50,443 nt of DNA, from assembly GCA_913041145.1 (NCBI GenBank), contig CAJWHE010000014.1, positions 1-50,443 of the forward strand. The letters run 5' to 3'. A model generated the notes under the pieces. It was not told the DNA's origin. It searched no databases and was given only the letters and a program-made list of their open reading frames with translations. The DNA is from an uncultured Paracoccaceae bacterium. Lineage in GTDB: Bacteria; Pseudomonadota; Alphaproteobacteria; Rhodobacterales; Rhodobacteraceae. Of this stretch, positions 9,121 through 17,831 are shown piece by piece. The first letter of the stretch is position 1. The number at the start of each line of letters is the position of its first letter. Both the position numbers and the translations under genes were made by a program.

Positions 9121-10602
9121 CTACTGACTAGAGAATAATGTCTTTTTTACGGCCACTGACCAGCCGTCAGTGAGTACTTTAGTCTGTGCTGGTGAAAGAG
9201 TAGGTTTAAAGCGTGCATCAAGGTGCCACGCCTTCGAGGCATCTTTTATATTACTAAAGCAACCATCTGCTAATGCTGCTAGCATGGCGGCCCCAAGTGC
9301 TGTAGTTTCTAATACTTTCGGTCTTTCAACATTGATCCCTAAAATATTAGATAGGAACTGCATCAACCAGTTATTTTCCGCCATACCTCCGTCTACCTTT
9401 AATAGGAGTGGTTTTATACCATCTTGGGACATTGCATTAAATAAATCATTAGTTTGGTATGCAACAGACTCTAATGCAGCTCTTACAAAATGTGCTCTGC
9501 TAGTATCCCGTGTAATTCCGTATATTGCACCGCGAGCATCAGGATCCCACCATGGTGCGCCCAGCCCTGTAAAAGCTGGAACTATATATACTCCGTGATT
9601 ACTTGTCATGCTGTTTGCTATGTTTGCAGAATCCTTAGCATTTCTTAGCACTTTTAGGTCATCACGTAGCCATTGAACAACAGTTCCAGCATTAAAAATT
9701 GATCCCTCTAGAGCAAAACTTGTTTTACCATCTAACTTCAAACCAATTGTACTTAGAAGGCAATTATTAGAATGGAGTCTTTTTTCTCCAGTATTTAGTA
9801 TAACAAAGCAACCTGTTCCAAAAGTGGCCTTTATTGCCCCTGGCTCTGTACAAGCTTGGCCAATAGCGGCTGATTGCTGATCTCCAATTGCGGATAGGAT
9901 TGGCAATGAATATCCAATCTCTGTTGTTGTTTGTCCAAGTAATCCTGCACACTCAACTACTTCTGGAAGGATACTCTTGGGAACATTAAAAATTGATAGA
10001 AGAGAGTCGTCCCAATCGCCGTTCTCTATATTGTAAAGACTGGTTCGTGATGCATTTGTAGCATCAGAAATATGTTTCTTGCCTCCGGTTAAACGCCATA
10101 TTAAAAAACTTTCAACAGTTCCAAAGGCTAACTCTCCAATTTCTGCCCTCTTACGGGCTCCTGGTACATTATCTAATATCCAACTAATTTTTGTGGCTGA
10201 GAAATATGGATCAATCAGTAATCCAGAAGATTTTGCAATCTCTTGTTCTTTCCCCGATTGACGGATTTTATCGCAGATTTTAGAGGTTCGTCTGTCTTGC
10301 CAAACGATTGCGTTGTATATGGGCTTACCATTACTTCGATCCCAAATAATTGAAGTTTCCCTTTGATTGGTGATACCAATTCCAGAAACTTTATAACCTC
10401 CAGAAATTGCCTCACTTATGGCTTCCCTAGTGACAGAGAGTGTACTTGACCATATTTCCTCTGGATCATGCTCTAACCAACCATCATTTGGATATATTTG
10501 AGTGAGTTCTTTGTGAGCTGTACTTACAGTTTTGCCGTTGGTGTCAAATACAATGGCGCGGCTGCTTGTGGTCCCTTGATCAATAGCAAGATAAGTTTTC
10601 AT
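9121..10602 (-). CDS. glpK: Glycerol kinase
   Basis: An FGGY-family kinase that makes sn-glycerol-3-phosphate from glycerol and ATP. The 494-residue product has the ASKHA phosphate loop AIDQGTTSSRAIVF at its N-terminus, a GlpK-type IGITNQRET segment, and GGMAENNW in the C-terminal domain; its length is close to the E. coli enzyme. The open frame extends to a TTG at 10614 with no ribosome-binding site, so ATG 10602 is chosen (GAAAG nearby). It lies 113 bases downstream of gloA on the same strand. No glpD, glpF or glpR is present here. A glycerol branch of the upstream PIG-L/permease genes is possible but unproven. Confidence 0.95.
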   Translation of the reverse strand: MKTYLAIDQGTTSSRAIVFDTNGKTVSTAHKELTQIYPNDGWLEHDPEEIWSSTLSVTREAISEAISGGYKVSGIGITNQRETSIIWDRSNGKPIYNAIVWQDRRTSKICDKIRQSGKEQEIAKSSGLLIDPYFSATKISWILDNVPGARKRAEIGELAFGTVESFLIWRLTGGKKHISDATNASRTSLYNIENGDWDDSLLSIFNVPKSILPEVVECAGLLGQTTTEIGYSLPILSAIGDQQSAAIGQACTEPGAIKATFGTGCFVILNTGEKRLHSNNCLLSTIGLKLDGKTSFALEGSIFNAGTVVQWLRDDLKVLRNAKDSANIANSMTSNHGVYIVPAFTGLGAPWWDPDARGAIYGITRDTSRAHFVRAALESVAYQTNDLFNAMSQDGIKPLLLKVDGGMAENNWLMQFLSNILGINVERPKVLETTALGAAMLAALADGCFSNIKDASKAWHLDARFKPTLSPAQTKVLTDGWSVAVKKTLFSSQ

Positions 10603-10715
10603 GGAAACTTTCAAAATAATTATGATTTGTTATTAAGGATAGTTAAAATCTAGGTTCTCGGCTAGTTATTAATTTGGAAACATAAGCCCTCATGATTAAA
10701 GGTCTTAAATTTAAA

Positions 10716-11156
10716 CTACCAAGAACCCACATTTTTCATTGATACCCATGGTTCACATTTCAACATTGGTTCTCCTTCCTGCAAAAGCTCTATTGATATC
10801 TCATCAGGAGATTTAATAAATGCCATATTCCCATCCCTAGGGGGCCGGTTAATTGTAACTCCAGCATCCATTAGTGCCTCACATAATACATATATATCCT
10901 TAACTCTGAAGGCTAGATGACCAAAGTTTCGACTACTGTCATACTCCTCAGGATCCCAGTTGTAGGTGAGTTCTAAAGCGGGGGAGCGATTTAATTCATA
11001 ATTCTCTTTGTCTAATGGAGCACAGAGGAAAATATTAGTATAACGACCTGCCTTGCTATCAATACGCCTACTTTCGATTAGGCCCAGAAGTTCGCAGTAA
11101 AACTTTAACGATTCCTCTATATTTGAAATTCTAACCATAGTATGTAAATAACGCAT
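10716..11156 (-). CDS. gloA: Glyoxalase I / lactoylglutathione lyase (VOC family)
   Basis: A 146-residue vicinal-oxygen-chelate protein with the GloA layout: MRYLHTMVRI at the N-terminus (first metal His), an LELTYNW segment (metal Glu), FGHLAF (second His) and ISIELLQ (second Glu). It isomerises the methylglyoxal-glutathione hemithioacetal in the cytoplasm; the organism encodes glutathione synthesis (gshA at 44364). GGAAAG precedes ATG 11156. It lies between an EamA permease and glpK; methylglyoxal arises from triose phosphates, so proximity to glycerol metabolism makes sense. A related VOC enzyme with another substrate cannot be excluded. Confidence 0.85.
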   Translation of the reverse strand: MRYLHTMVRISNIEESLKFYCELLGLIESRRIDSKAGRYTNIFLCAPLDKENYELNRSPALELTYNWDPEEYDSSRNFGHLAFRVKDIYVLCEALMDAGVTINRPPRDGNMAFIKSPDEISIELLQEGEPMLKCEPWVSMKNVGSW

Positions 11157-11180
11157 TTTTATTACTTTCCCTTTAAAAAT

Positions 11181-12044
11181 TTAATTTTTTATTCGAGTTT
11201 CTCGAAGTGTTAAAATAATTAAAGCAACTAGAATAAAACTTGCTCCAATTATTGTATTTTTGCTTGGTGTCTCCGAAAAAATGAAAAAACCAATTATAGT
11301 GACAGGGATTATATGAAAATACCCCATGGGGGCAAGAAAAGAAGCTTCAGCACTTCGGAAAGCTTTAATAAAGAAAAACTGCGCAGTTGTTGCAAGCAAG
11401 CCTATTAAAATCATAAACGCCCATTGGGTTACATCTGGTTGATGCCAAAAATAAAAAGCGAATGGTGCAGATACAATACAAACTCCAACAGAATACCAGA
11501 CCATCAAAGGTAGGTTCGCTATTTCACTAGATAAATGTTTTTGAATAATAGTTGCAGCACTCCCACAAAACATTCCAAAAATTGCCAATAAAGCAACTAG
11601 CTTGAGTTCTGGAGCTTCAGGATTAAAAGCAAACCAAATCGCCAAAAAACCTAGAGTTATCATTAGCCATCTAAGAATAGATTGTTTTTCCTTTAGAAAG
11701 AAGAATGCAATTAAGGACATAGCAGCAGGTCTGAGATAACCAATAGTACTGACCTGGGCTAATTGTATTTGGGATATTGTAAAAAAGTTAATTGTTAATG
11801 CCACTGACGAAAAACCCACCCTTAGTGTATTAAGGGCTATATTTTCTTTCAAAACTTTTCCATCACCTCTTAAAAGGATAATTGGAAGCAGTATTACAGT
11901 ACTACTTAGAGCTCTTATAAAAACAATCTGGATTGGCAGAAAGTCTCCAACTAAAAACTTTACTAATATGATATGCGTTAGCATAAAAATTTCGTTTAAA
12001 AGCCAAAATTGAAGCCCATAAAGGTTTTTGTTATGTTTTAACAT
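11181..12044 (-). CDS. EamA/DMT-family transporter
   Basis: A 287-residue inner-membrane protein of the drug/metabolite transporter superfamily, with about ten hydrophobic helices arranged as two EamA repeats and a short basic tail (TLRETRIKN). Such carriers export or import small metabolites; the substrate is unknown. Its ATG shares one base with the stop codon of the upstream PIG-L deacetylase gene (TAATG), a strong sign of translational coupling, so a role in moving the deacetylase substrate or product is a reasonable inference. 24 bases separate it from gloA. Confidence 0.9.
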   Translation of the reverse strand: MLKHNKNLYGLQFWLLNEIFMLTHIILVKFLVGDFLPIQIVFIRALSSTVILLPIILLRGDGKVLKENIALNTLRVGFSSVALTINFFTISQIQLAQVSTIGYLRPAAMSLIAFFFLKEKQSILRWLMITLGFLAIWFAFNPEAPELKLVALLAIFGMFCGSAATIIQKHLSSEIANLPLMVWYSVGVCIVSAPFAFYFWHQPDVTQWAFMILIGLLATTAQFFFIKAFRSAEASFLAPMGYFHIIPVTIIGFFIFSETPSKNTIIGASFILVALIILTLRETRIKN

Positions 12045-14566
12045 TAACCTTGACGAGGACTAACCAGATTTACAAAAAGCCTAAAGGCACCGGGTACTAA
12101 GTTATCCATTTGATAAAATAAATTTAGAGCGCAGTGTAGGTGATCACCTTTCCCAACTGCTGCATGCATCAAGGCCCCGTGCAGTGGCTCTTCACCTGGA
12201 TCAGACATTGAGAGCAATGGTGCATATTCTTGCCCCCAGCTTGACGCAAAATAAAGCCCTCTTTCTTTAACCCACCCTTCAAAGTCTTCCTCAGAAATAT
12301 TATTAGGTCCCTTAAAGAAATGGTGTTCTGGCTCCTTAATAATTACAGGGCTTTTGGCGTTTGTGATTCGCCAACGAATAGAAGGACTACCGACCTGTAA
12401 TGAATAAGGCGCGCTCTTCTCTGAATCCCAATTATCCCATGGTCGATGATATTGACTTATATAGCGACCCCCATTTTTCATCCATTCACGAAGGTGATTC
12501 ATAGCATTATTAATAGGCCTGCTGTTGCCAGAAAACACCCCGGAGACGATGGTATCAAAATTCATAATATTCCCAGATAATAAATCTTCATCGGTTATCT
12601 GTGTTACACTAGCCCCTAATTTCTCTGCCCAAAACCAGGCTCGATCGACACCACCATCGATCCAACCCACTTTAAGCCCAGAAAGTGACTGTGAATTAAC
12701 AAGTGCAATATTGGTCTGACAGGGTTTAAAGATCACTTGTGGATTTATGTGTGCGTACGATATCTCTCTCTTTTGAAAGAGAGGTGTGTTATCAAAGCTA
12801 GCTTTTATTTCGTAGTGTCCCTGATTTGTACCAGGAGGGATTACTATATCAATTTCTTTATTCTTTTGCTGTTTGTTAGATTTTGATTTTGTACTCCATT
12901 CACTAGGTAGCTCTAATGTCAAAGCGTCCAATGCTTCAACGGTTTCTTGTCCTGATAACTGGATTTTAATAGATACGTTATGAGTTTTTGCGTTATCACT
13001 TTTATCACCTTGAAGAATTATAACATTTTCTGGTGAAATATCTGCGGTTGTTTCTGGTTGAGTAGTGAAAGGGATCTCTGGTGTAGTAACTACCTCAAAA
13101 CTCTGTCCATATAATGAAAACTTAACTTTTGCATGCAAGCCAAATTCGGGTGGGGATATACCATGCCATGGTTTTAACAAAGGTACTGGAATTTTATTTT
13201 TTATATTGGATGTTGATGTAATGGTTTTCCGTTGGCCAGTTACTTCTATTACTTCTCTTTTGTCTACATTCTCAGTAGTACTTTTATCATCAAGAAAGGG
13301 TATGTTAATTTTATTAGTAGGGTCAATTAAAGATGCAGAGATTTTTTCTAATTTCACCGTCCTATCCTGATACCAACTAAGATTAGCTATAAAAGGGTCG
13401 CCAATAACTGGTGTTGAAGGTTCAATATCTAGACGAATTAAAAGTTGAGCTGCTTCAGCTATTGCCCTTGAGCATTGTGATTTTTTAAGAGTAACTCTGT
13501 GAGCATGGTCTTCATCAATGTGACTTTCTATTGTTTCCAGATGGGCCTTTAATTCACAAAGGTGAGTTATAACTGCAGACTGATTTGGAAATGACTCTAA
13601 CGCTTTTACTGCAGCTTTGTCGGCCAACTCACTTGCAGACCTAGATTCTTCACTACCACAAAATTCTCTGAGTTCAGAAAGGCAAGTTGGAACGCCATTT
13701 ACTAAATTTTTATCAACTTTTTGTCCAGAAACTGTTTTTAGCTGATGGAGTGGTACTTGTCCTCCCATCTCGTCAATTACTTTACCCATTCCCTGAGATG
13801 CATGATAACTACGAGACCATTCTGCTATCTGACTGTAAGATCCTCCAAAAATGGGATCAAACCCACTAACATCGATAAAGTGAGTGGCACTAGGGGGGGG
13901 CACTTCGTCGTCATATGCACCACCACCACCACCCCATGCAGGTAAATAGAGAGCATTAGCCTGCCATGGTTTTAAATTTAGGTCGGAGTATAAATTTGGA
14001 TCTGACGCTTCAGTAAAAGCAGAAATTGTTGACTCTGTAACTGCGCGATGATGACCATGCTGACCTGGTACATCTAAAAATGTAGGAATCAGGATATCAG
14101 GTTTGAACGTTCGCACCATTTTTACCATTTGACGCTTAGTATAATTTTCACCCCATATTTCGAAAGTCTGTTTTCCAGATTTAGAAAGTCCAAAATCAAT
14201 TATTGGATCATCTATTGTCTCTGAAAGCCAACCTATATCTGCTCCAAAAACACCCATCGCATGTAGTAGTTCTTCTGTTCTAATATAACCAAGTTCATCT
14301 CCACGCTCAGGTCCTATTGAATTCTGTCCACCATGACCTCTGACGGCGTTTACGTAAACAATGTGAAAACCGTCTTTGAGTGATAAACGAGCGAGCAATT
14401 TTGATGTTTCGTCGTCAGGGTGTGCGCCTGTTTGCATAAATGTAATCGTAGATTGTAGTGACCTGAGGTGTCCCCAAAGTTTCTTCATGGGGTTTCTTTT
14501 TTCCTGATTAATTACGCCTACATTTCTCATTACAACCCCAAACTCCCTATTAAATCTATCTATCAT
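12044..14566 (-). CDS. Large PIG-L/LmbE-family deacetylase with C-terminal GATase-like domain
   Basis: The N-terminal third is a zinc PIG-L deacetylase domain: AHPDDE carries the first zinc ligands and catalytic Asp, and GQHGHH the last zinc His; GDELGYIRTEE is also typical. Such enzymes remove acetyl groups from N-acetylglucosaminyl conjugates. The middle (about residues 300-600) is beta-rich and unassigned, with a five-glycine run near 200. The last about 230 residues (from GLKVGWIDGG) resemble a ThuA/class I GATase-like alpha/beta domain. No signal peptide is clear. At 840 residues it is about three times the size of a minimal LmbE protein. No good ribosome-binding site is seen; residue 13 (ATG 14530) or 27 (ATG 14488) could be the true start. 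It is coupled to the EamA gene and divergent from the sugar ABC operon, implying one regulon. Confidence 0.85.
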   Translation of the reverse strand: MIDRFNREFGVVMRNVGVINQEKRNPMKKLWGHLRSLQSTITFMQTGAHPDDETSKLLARLSLKDGFHIVYVNAVRGHGGQNSIGPERGDELGYIRTEELLHAMGVFGADIGWLSETIDDPIIDFGLSKSGKQTFEIWGENYTKRQMVKMVRTFKPDILIPTFLDVPGQHGHHRAVTESTISAFTEASDPNLYSDLNLKPWQANALYLPAWGGGGGAYDDEVPPPSATHFIDVSGFDPIFGGSYSQIAEWSRSYHASQGMGKVIDEMGGQVPLHQLKTVSGQKVDKNLVNGVPTCLSELREFCGSEESRSASELADKAAVKALESFPNQSAVITHLCELKAHLETIESHIDEDHAHRVTLKKSQCSRAIAEAAQLLIRLDIEPSTPVIGDPFIANLSWYQDRTVKLEKISASLIDPTNKINIPFLDDKSTTENVDKREVIEVTGQRKTITSTSNIKNKIPVPLLKPWHGISPPEFGLHAKVKFSLYGQSFEVVTTPEIPFTTQPETTADISPENVIILQGDKSDNAKTHNVSIKIQLSGQETVEALDALTLELPSEWSTKSKSNKQQKNKEIDIVIPPGTNQGHYEIKASFDNTPLFQKREISYAHINPQVIFKPCQTNIALVNSQSLSGLKVGWIDGGVDRAWFWAEKLGASVTQITDEDLLSGNIMNFDTIVSGVFSGNSRPINNAMNHLREWMKNGGRYISQYHRPWDNWDSEKSAPYSLQVGSPSIRWRITNAKSPVIIKEPEHHFFKGPNNISEEDFEGWVKERGLYFASSWGQEYAPLLSMSDPGEEPLHGALMHAAVGKGDHLHCALNLFYQMDNLVPGAFRLFVNLVSPRQG

Positions 14567-14578
14567 TATTTTTTGTAT

Positions 14579-14591
14579 TTGACTAAGTCAA
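14579..14591. promoter_or_regulatory. Possible operator between the divergent PIG-L and sugar-ABC genes
   Basis: TTGAC-TAA-GTCAA is a perfect 5-bp inverted repeat with a 3-base centre, placed 12 bases upstream of the deacetylase start and about 150 bases upstream of the binding-protein gene, where a shared regulator would bind. The remaining divergent region is AT-rich without a clear sigma-70 pair. The element is short and may be chance. Confidence 0.3.
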
Positions 14592-14737
14592 CAATATGTT
14601 TGCTTATTTAGCTTCTCTCTAATAAACATTTGGGTAAGCTATTTTTCTGGGGGAACGATAAAAAAGTCAGTTGTTTTTTATTCTTCTAACCAAATTTTTA
14701 GCAGTGAAAAAAATTTATTACTATAGGGAGATATATA

Positions 14738-15994
14738 ATGAATAGATATATAAAAAAGCCTATTGTTGCTCTGGCAGCAGGCATAGTGGCACTATCAGCG
14801 AGTTTGGCTAGTGCTGTGGAAATAGAATACTGGCAGTATACTTATGGTAGTAGGGTTAAAGCAATTGATGCACTTATTGAAACCTTTGAGGCTGCGAATC
14901 CAGGTATTACTGTTAAGCATACTAACTTCCCTTATGCCGATTATCGTAAAAAGGTTGCAATTGCTGTTTCTGCTGGTGATGGTCCAGATGTCGTACAGCT
15001 ATATTACGGTTGGTTGAATGATTATAGAGATAGTGGACTTTTACAGCCGCTCTCAAAAGAGGCATTTCCGCACGCTTCTATAGAGAGTGATTTTTTCCCG
15101 ATGGTATCTACAATGAAAGTAGATGGAGATTATTGGGGTTTACCAACAGCGGTTAGAGCACTGGCTTTATTTTATAATAAAGACCTATTTGCAGCGGCCG
15201 GCCTCTCTGGTGCACCAGAGACACTAGACGAGATGGTTGAATATGCAAAAAAATTGACCAAGAAAGACTCTGGTGGAAATTATGAAGTCGTTGGCTATGC
15301 TACCGATGGTGGAGCTGGTCAAGAACATCACTTTATGAGAGAAGTTTTAACACGGCTCTACGGGGGTGCACCTTATTCAGACGACGGAACAAAAGTCACT
15401 TACAATGATGCAGCTGGCGCTAAAGCTCTGAAATACTTGACTGACTTTCAGATGACTCATAAAACTGGCGCGAGTGGATTTATGAACCGAGGTCAAGATG
15501 CTTTTAAGGCGGGTAAAGCTGGGATGGTACTTGATGGTTCCTTTCGAATTAATACTTTTAAAAAAGTTGAAGAGTTAAACTTTGGCATTGCAGAACTTCC
15601 TGGACATGAGGGTAATCGGTATAACTTTGCTTCATACTGGATAAATGGTATTAGCTCTAAAGCTGAAGGTGAAAAGTTAGCAGCAGCTAATAAATTCCTC
15701 CAACACATAACTAGTGATGCTGCAATGCAATTGTGGTTAGATACTGTGGGAGAGCTGCCGGCAAAGCCAGCTATTGCTTTAACAGACGAAAACCAAGCGC
15801 ATCCTTACTTTGGACCTTTTATTCGTGGCCTTGGTTATGCAACCGCTACCGCGTTTAAATCAGAGAAACCTCAAAGACAGGCGATTATTGATGCTATCGA
15901 TATGGTAACTTTACAGGGAGTCTCACCGTCTGATGCACTTAATAAAGTAGCAAAAGACGAGCAAGAGGTTTTGGATGAGTACTACGATAACTAG
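14738..15994 (+). CDS. Periplasmic solute-binding protein of a carbohydrate-type ABC importer
   Basis: A family 1 extracellular solute-binding protein (UgpB/MalE type), 418 residues. A Sec signal peptide is plain: basic MNRYIKKP, a hydrophobic core to about residue 22, and a likely cut after ASA at about 26, leaving VEIEYWQYTYG. It captures the substrate in the periplasm for the permeases that follow. Family 1 proteins with UgpC-type ATPases import oligosaccharides, polyols or glycerophosphodiesters. AGGGAG precedes ATG 14738 at ideal distance. A hairpin follows the stop, probably keeping this message more abundant than the permease message. The ligand is unknown; neighbouring deacetylase and deaminase genes suggest an amino-sugar conjugate (inference). 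Confidence 0.95.
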   Translation: MNRYIKKPIVALAAGIVALSASLASAVEIEYWQYTYGSRVKAIDALIETFEAANPGITVKHTNFPYADYRKKVAIAVSAGDGPDVVQLYYGWLNDYRDSGLLQPLSKEAFPHASIESDFFPMVSTMKVDGDYWGLPTAVRALALFYNKDLFAAAGLSGAPETLDEMVEYAKKLTKKDSGGNYEVVGYATDGGAGQEHHFMREVLTRLYGGAPYSDDGTKVTYNDAAGAKALKYLTDFQMTHKTGASGFMNRGQDAFKAGKAGMVLDGSFRINTFKKVEELNFGIAELPGHEGNRYNFASYWINGISSKAEGEKLAAANKFLQHITSDAAMQLWLDTVGELPAKPAIALTDENQAHPYFGPFIRGLGYATATAFKSEKPQRQAIIDAIDMVTLQGVSPSDALNKVAKDEQEVLDEYYDN

Positions 15995-16029
15995 TTGGAT
16001 GAGAATAATTTCTAACTAATAAAAACTAA

Positions 16030-16058
16030 GAGAGATGGCATGTTATGTGCCATCTTTT
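16030..16058 (+). terminator. Intra-operon hairpin after the binding-protein gene
   Basis: A perfect 8-bp stem (16033-16040 with 16048-16055) around a 7-base loop can extend to 11 pairs with G-T pairs and runs into TTTT. It lies 35 bases after the solute-binding gene and before the permease gene. Such elements usually cause partial termination or protect the upstream message. It also shows that the apparent ATG at 16035 is part of a hairpin, not a start. Confidence 0.6.
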
Positions 16059-16079
16059 AAACATTTATTTAGGTACCTG

Positions 16080-16982
16080 ATGTTTGTGAGTTTCTGGAAC
16101 AAGTTAAGTATTAATCAAAAGCTTGCTATAACAGCTTGGTTATTTTTAGCTGTACCAATAGTTTTTTATGTTTGCATTAGGTTTTACCCAACTTTTGAAG
16201 CTTTTTATGTATCAACACTAAAATGGAATTTATTGGGTGCAAAAAAATATATTGGGTTAAGAAACTATGAGAAAATTTTTGCAGATGAAGATTTTTGGTT
16301 AGTACTGCTAAATACTTTTAAGTACGCAGGCCTTGGTGTACCAATTAGTCTTTTTATAGCTTTTTGTGTCGCATATTTCTTAAACGAAATAACTCGTTGG
16401 CATGATTTTATTCGAGCCTTATATTTTATTCCTTTTTTGACAACAGCTGTGGCTATGGCTTGGGTTTGGAAATGGTTCTATCAACCTCTGCCAATAGGTT
16501 ATTTCAATTTTTTCTTGAATTACTTGGGCATCGCGCAGCAGCCATTCTTAAAATCTGTAACGCAAGGATTATATGCTATAATGGCACCTGCTGTGTGGGC
16601 AGGATTGGGTTTTCAAGTTGTCATATTCATTGCTGGAATAAGGGCAATACCTCGAAGTTATTACGAGGCTGCCGAAATTGATGGAGCAGGAAGATGGCAA
16701 ATTTTACGTGAAATCACGTTACCATCTCTTAAGCCAACAGTTATATTTTTAACAGTTGTATCTACAATTGGGTTCTTACGTATATTTGACCAGGTATACT
16801 CCATGACCACAAATGGTGACGGTGGGCCGCTGAATACAACAAAACCGATTGTTTTGATGATCTACGAATTTGCATTCGATGAGTTTAAAATAGGACGAGC
16901 GTCAGCGTTAACGGTAATCCTATTTGTTATACTGTTGGTTATTAGCATGTTTCAGCTTTGGTTGATGAGGAAAAAACCATGA
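16080..16982 (+). CDS. Sugar ABC transporter permease (MalF/UgpA type)
   Basis: An inner-membrane permease of 300 residues with about six helices and the cytoplasmic EAA loop (YYEAAEIDGAGRWQILREI, with the invariant EAA and G) that docks on the ATPase. It forms a heterodimer with the next permease. The frame reaches back to 16035, but that ATG lies inside the hairpin at 16030-16058; ATG 16080 has AGGT just upstream and gives the usual start before the first helix. Its stop overlaps the next gene start (ATGA). Confidence 0.92.
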   Translation: MFVSFWNKLSINQKLAITAWLFLAVPIVFYVCIRFYPTFEAFYVSTLKWNLLGAKKYIGLRNYEKIFADEDFWLVLLNTFKYAGLGVPISLFIAFCVAYFLNEITRWHDFIRALYFIPFLTTAVAMAWVWKWFYQPLPIGYFNFFLNYLGIAQQPFLKSVTQGLYAIMAPAVWAGLGFQVVIFIAGIRAIPRSYYEAAEIDGAGRWQILREITLPSLKPTVIFLTVVSTIGFLRIFDQVYSMTTNGDGGPLNTTKPIVLMIYEFAFDEFKIGRASALTVILFVILLVISMFQLWLMRKKP

Positions 16983-17827
16983 CTGATTATGCATCTCGAA
17001 TTGCTTACCTGGAGAGAATAAAACCTACAAAAATAATAATTTGGACCCTGTTATTCTTGGGTGGTATCGTAATGGTTACACCTTTAGCTTTTATGATTTC
17101 AACTTCGTTTAAGACTGGTGCGGATGTTTTTTCTTTGGGGATTATTCCAAAAAACCCAACACTTGAAAACTATATTTATATTTGGACAGAGTCTCAGTTT
17201 TCACGCTGGATGCTAAACTCTCTTTGGGTTGCAACTTTTAGTACAGCTTCAGTAGTGTTTTTTGACTCTCTAGTTGGTTATACTTTGGCTAAGTTCACAT
17301 TCCGTGGACAAACAATCGTGTTTATTGCGATATTAAGTACCTTAATGATACCGACAGAGATGTTGATAATCCCTTGGTATATGATGTCTCGCGAGTTTGG
17401 GTGGATTGATACTTATTGGGGCATAGCTTTCCCAGGCCTCATGACAGGTTTTGGAACCTTTCTTATGCGTCAATTTTTTATGGGTTTACCTGATGAGTTA
17501 ATAGAGGCAGCTCGTATCGATGGCTGGTCAGAATTTGCAATATGGTCAAGAATTGCTATGCCGCTGGTTGTTCCAGCCCTATCTGCTTTAGCTATTTTTC
17601 ACTTCTTAGGGAACTGGACAGCATTTATATGGCCCTTAATAGTTACAAACAGTCCTGAACTTTATACCATTCCTGTTGGATTGGCATCCTTCAACGGAGA
17701 ATTCCAGACAGATTGGGAGATCGTAATGACAGCATCATGTTTGGCAACTCTGCCCACACTTTTGGTTTTTCTAGTTCTTCAAAAGTTTATTATTAGGGGT
17801 GTAATGTTAGCGGGTCTTAAAGGATAA
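16979..17827 (+). CDS. Sugar ABC transporter permease (MalG/UgpE type)
   Basis: Second permease, 282 residues, about six helices, with EAA loop EAARIDGWSEFAIWSRI. ATG 16979 overlaps the previous stop by four bases and has AGGA eight bases upstream; a TTG at 16958 in the same frame is less likely. It ends with the basic hydrophobic tail common in MalG-type proteins (RGVMLAGLKG). Four bases separate it from the lyase gene, so the lyase is translated as part of the transport operon. Confidence 0.93.
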   Translation: MTDYASRIAYLERIKPTKIIIWTLLFLGGIVMVTPLAFMISTSFKTGADVFSLGIIPKNPTLENYIYIWTESQFSRWMLNSLWVATFSTASVVFFDSLVGYTLAKFTFRGQTIVFIAILSTLMIPTEMLIIPWYMMSREFGWIDTYWGIAFPGLMTGFGTFLMRQFFMGLPDELIEAARIDGWSEFAIWSRIAMPLVVPALSALAIFHFLGNWTAFIWPLIVTNSPELYTIPVGLASFNGEFQTDWEIVMTASCLATLPTLLVFLVLQKFIIRGVMLAGLKG

Positions 17828-17831
17828 AATA

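Noticed and set aside
9170-9598. 142-codon plus-strand open frame opposite glpK
   Set aside because: Antisense shadow of a well-conserved gene, no independent support.
13920-13936. Run of CAC/ACC triplets as a repeat element
   Set aside because: It encodes a glycine run within the PIG-L protein on the minus strand and is too short to be a repeat locus.
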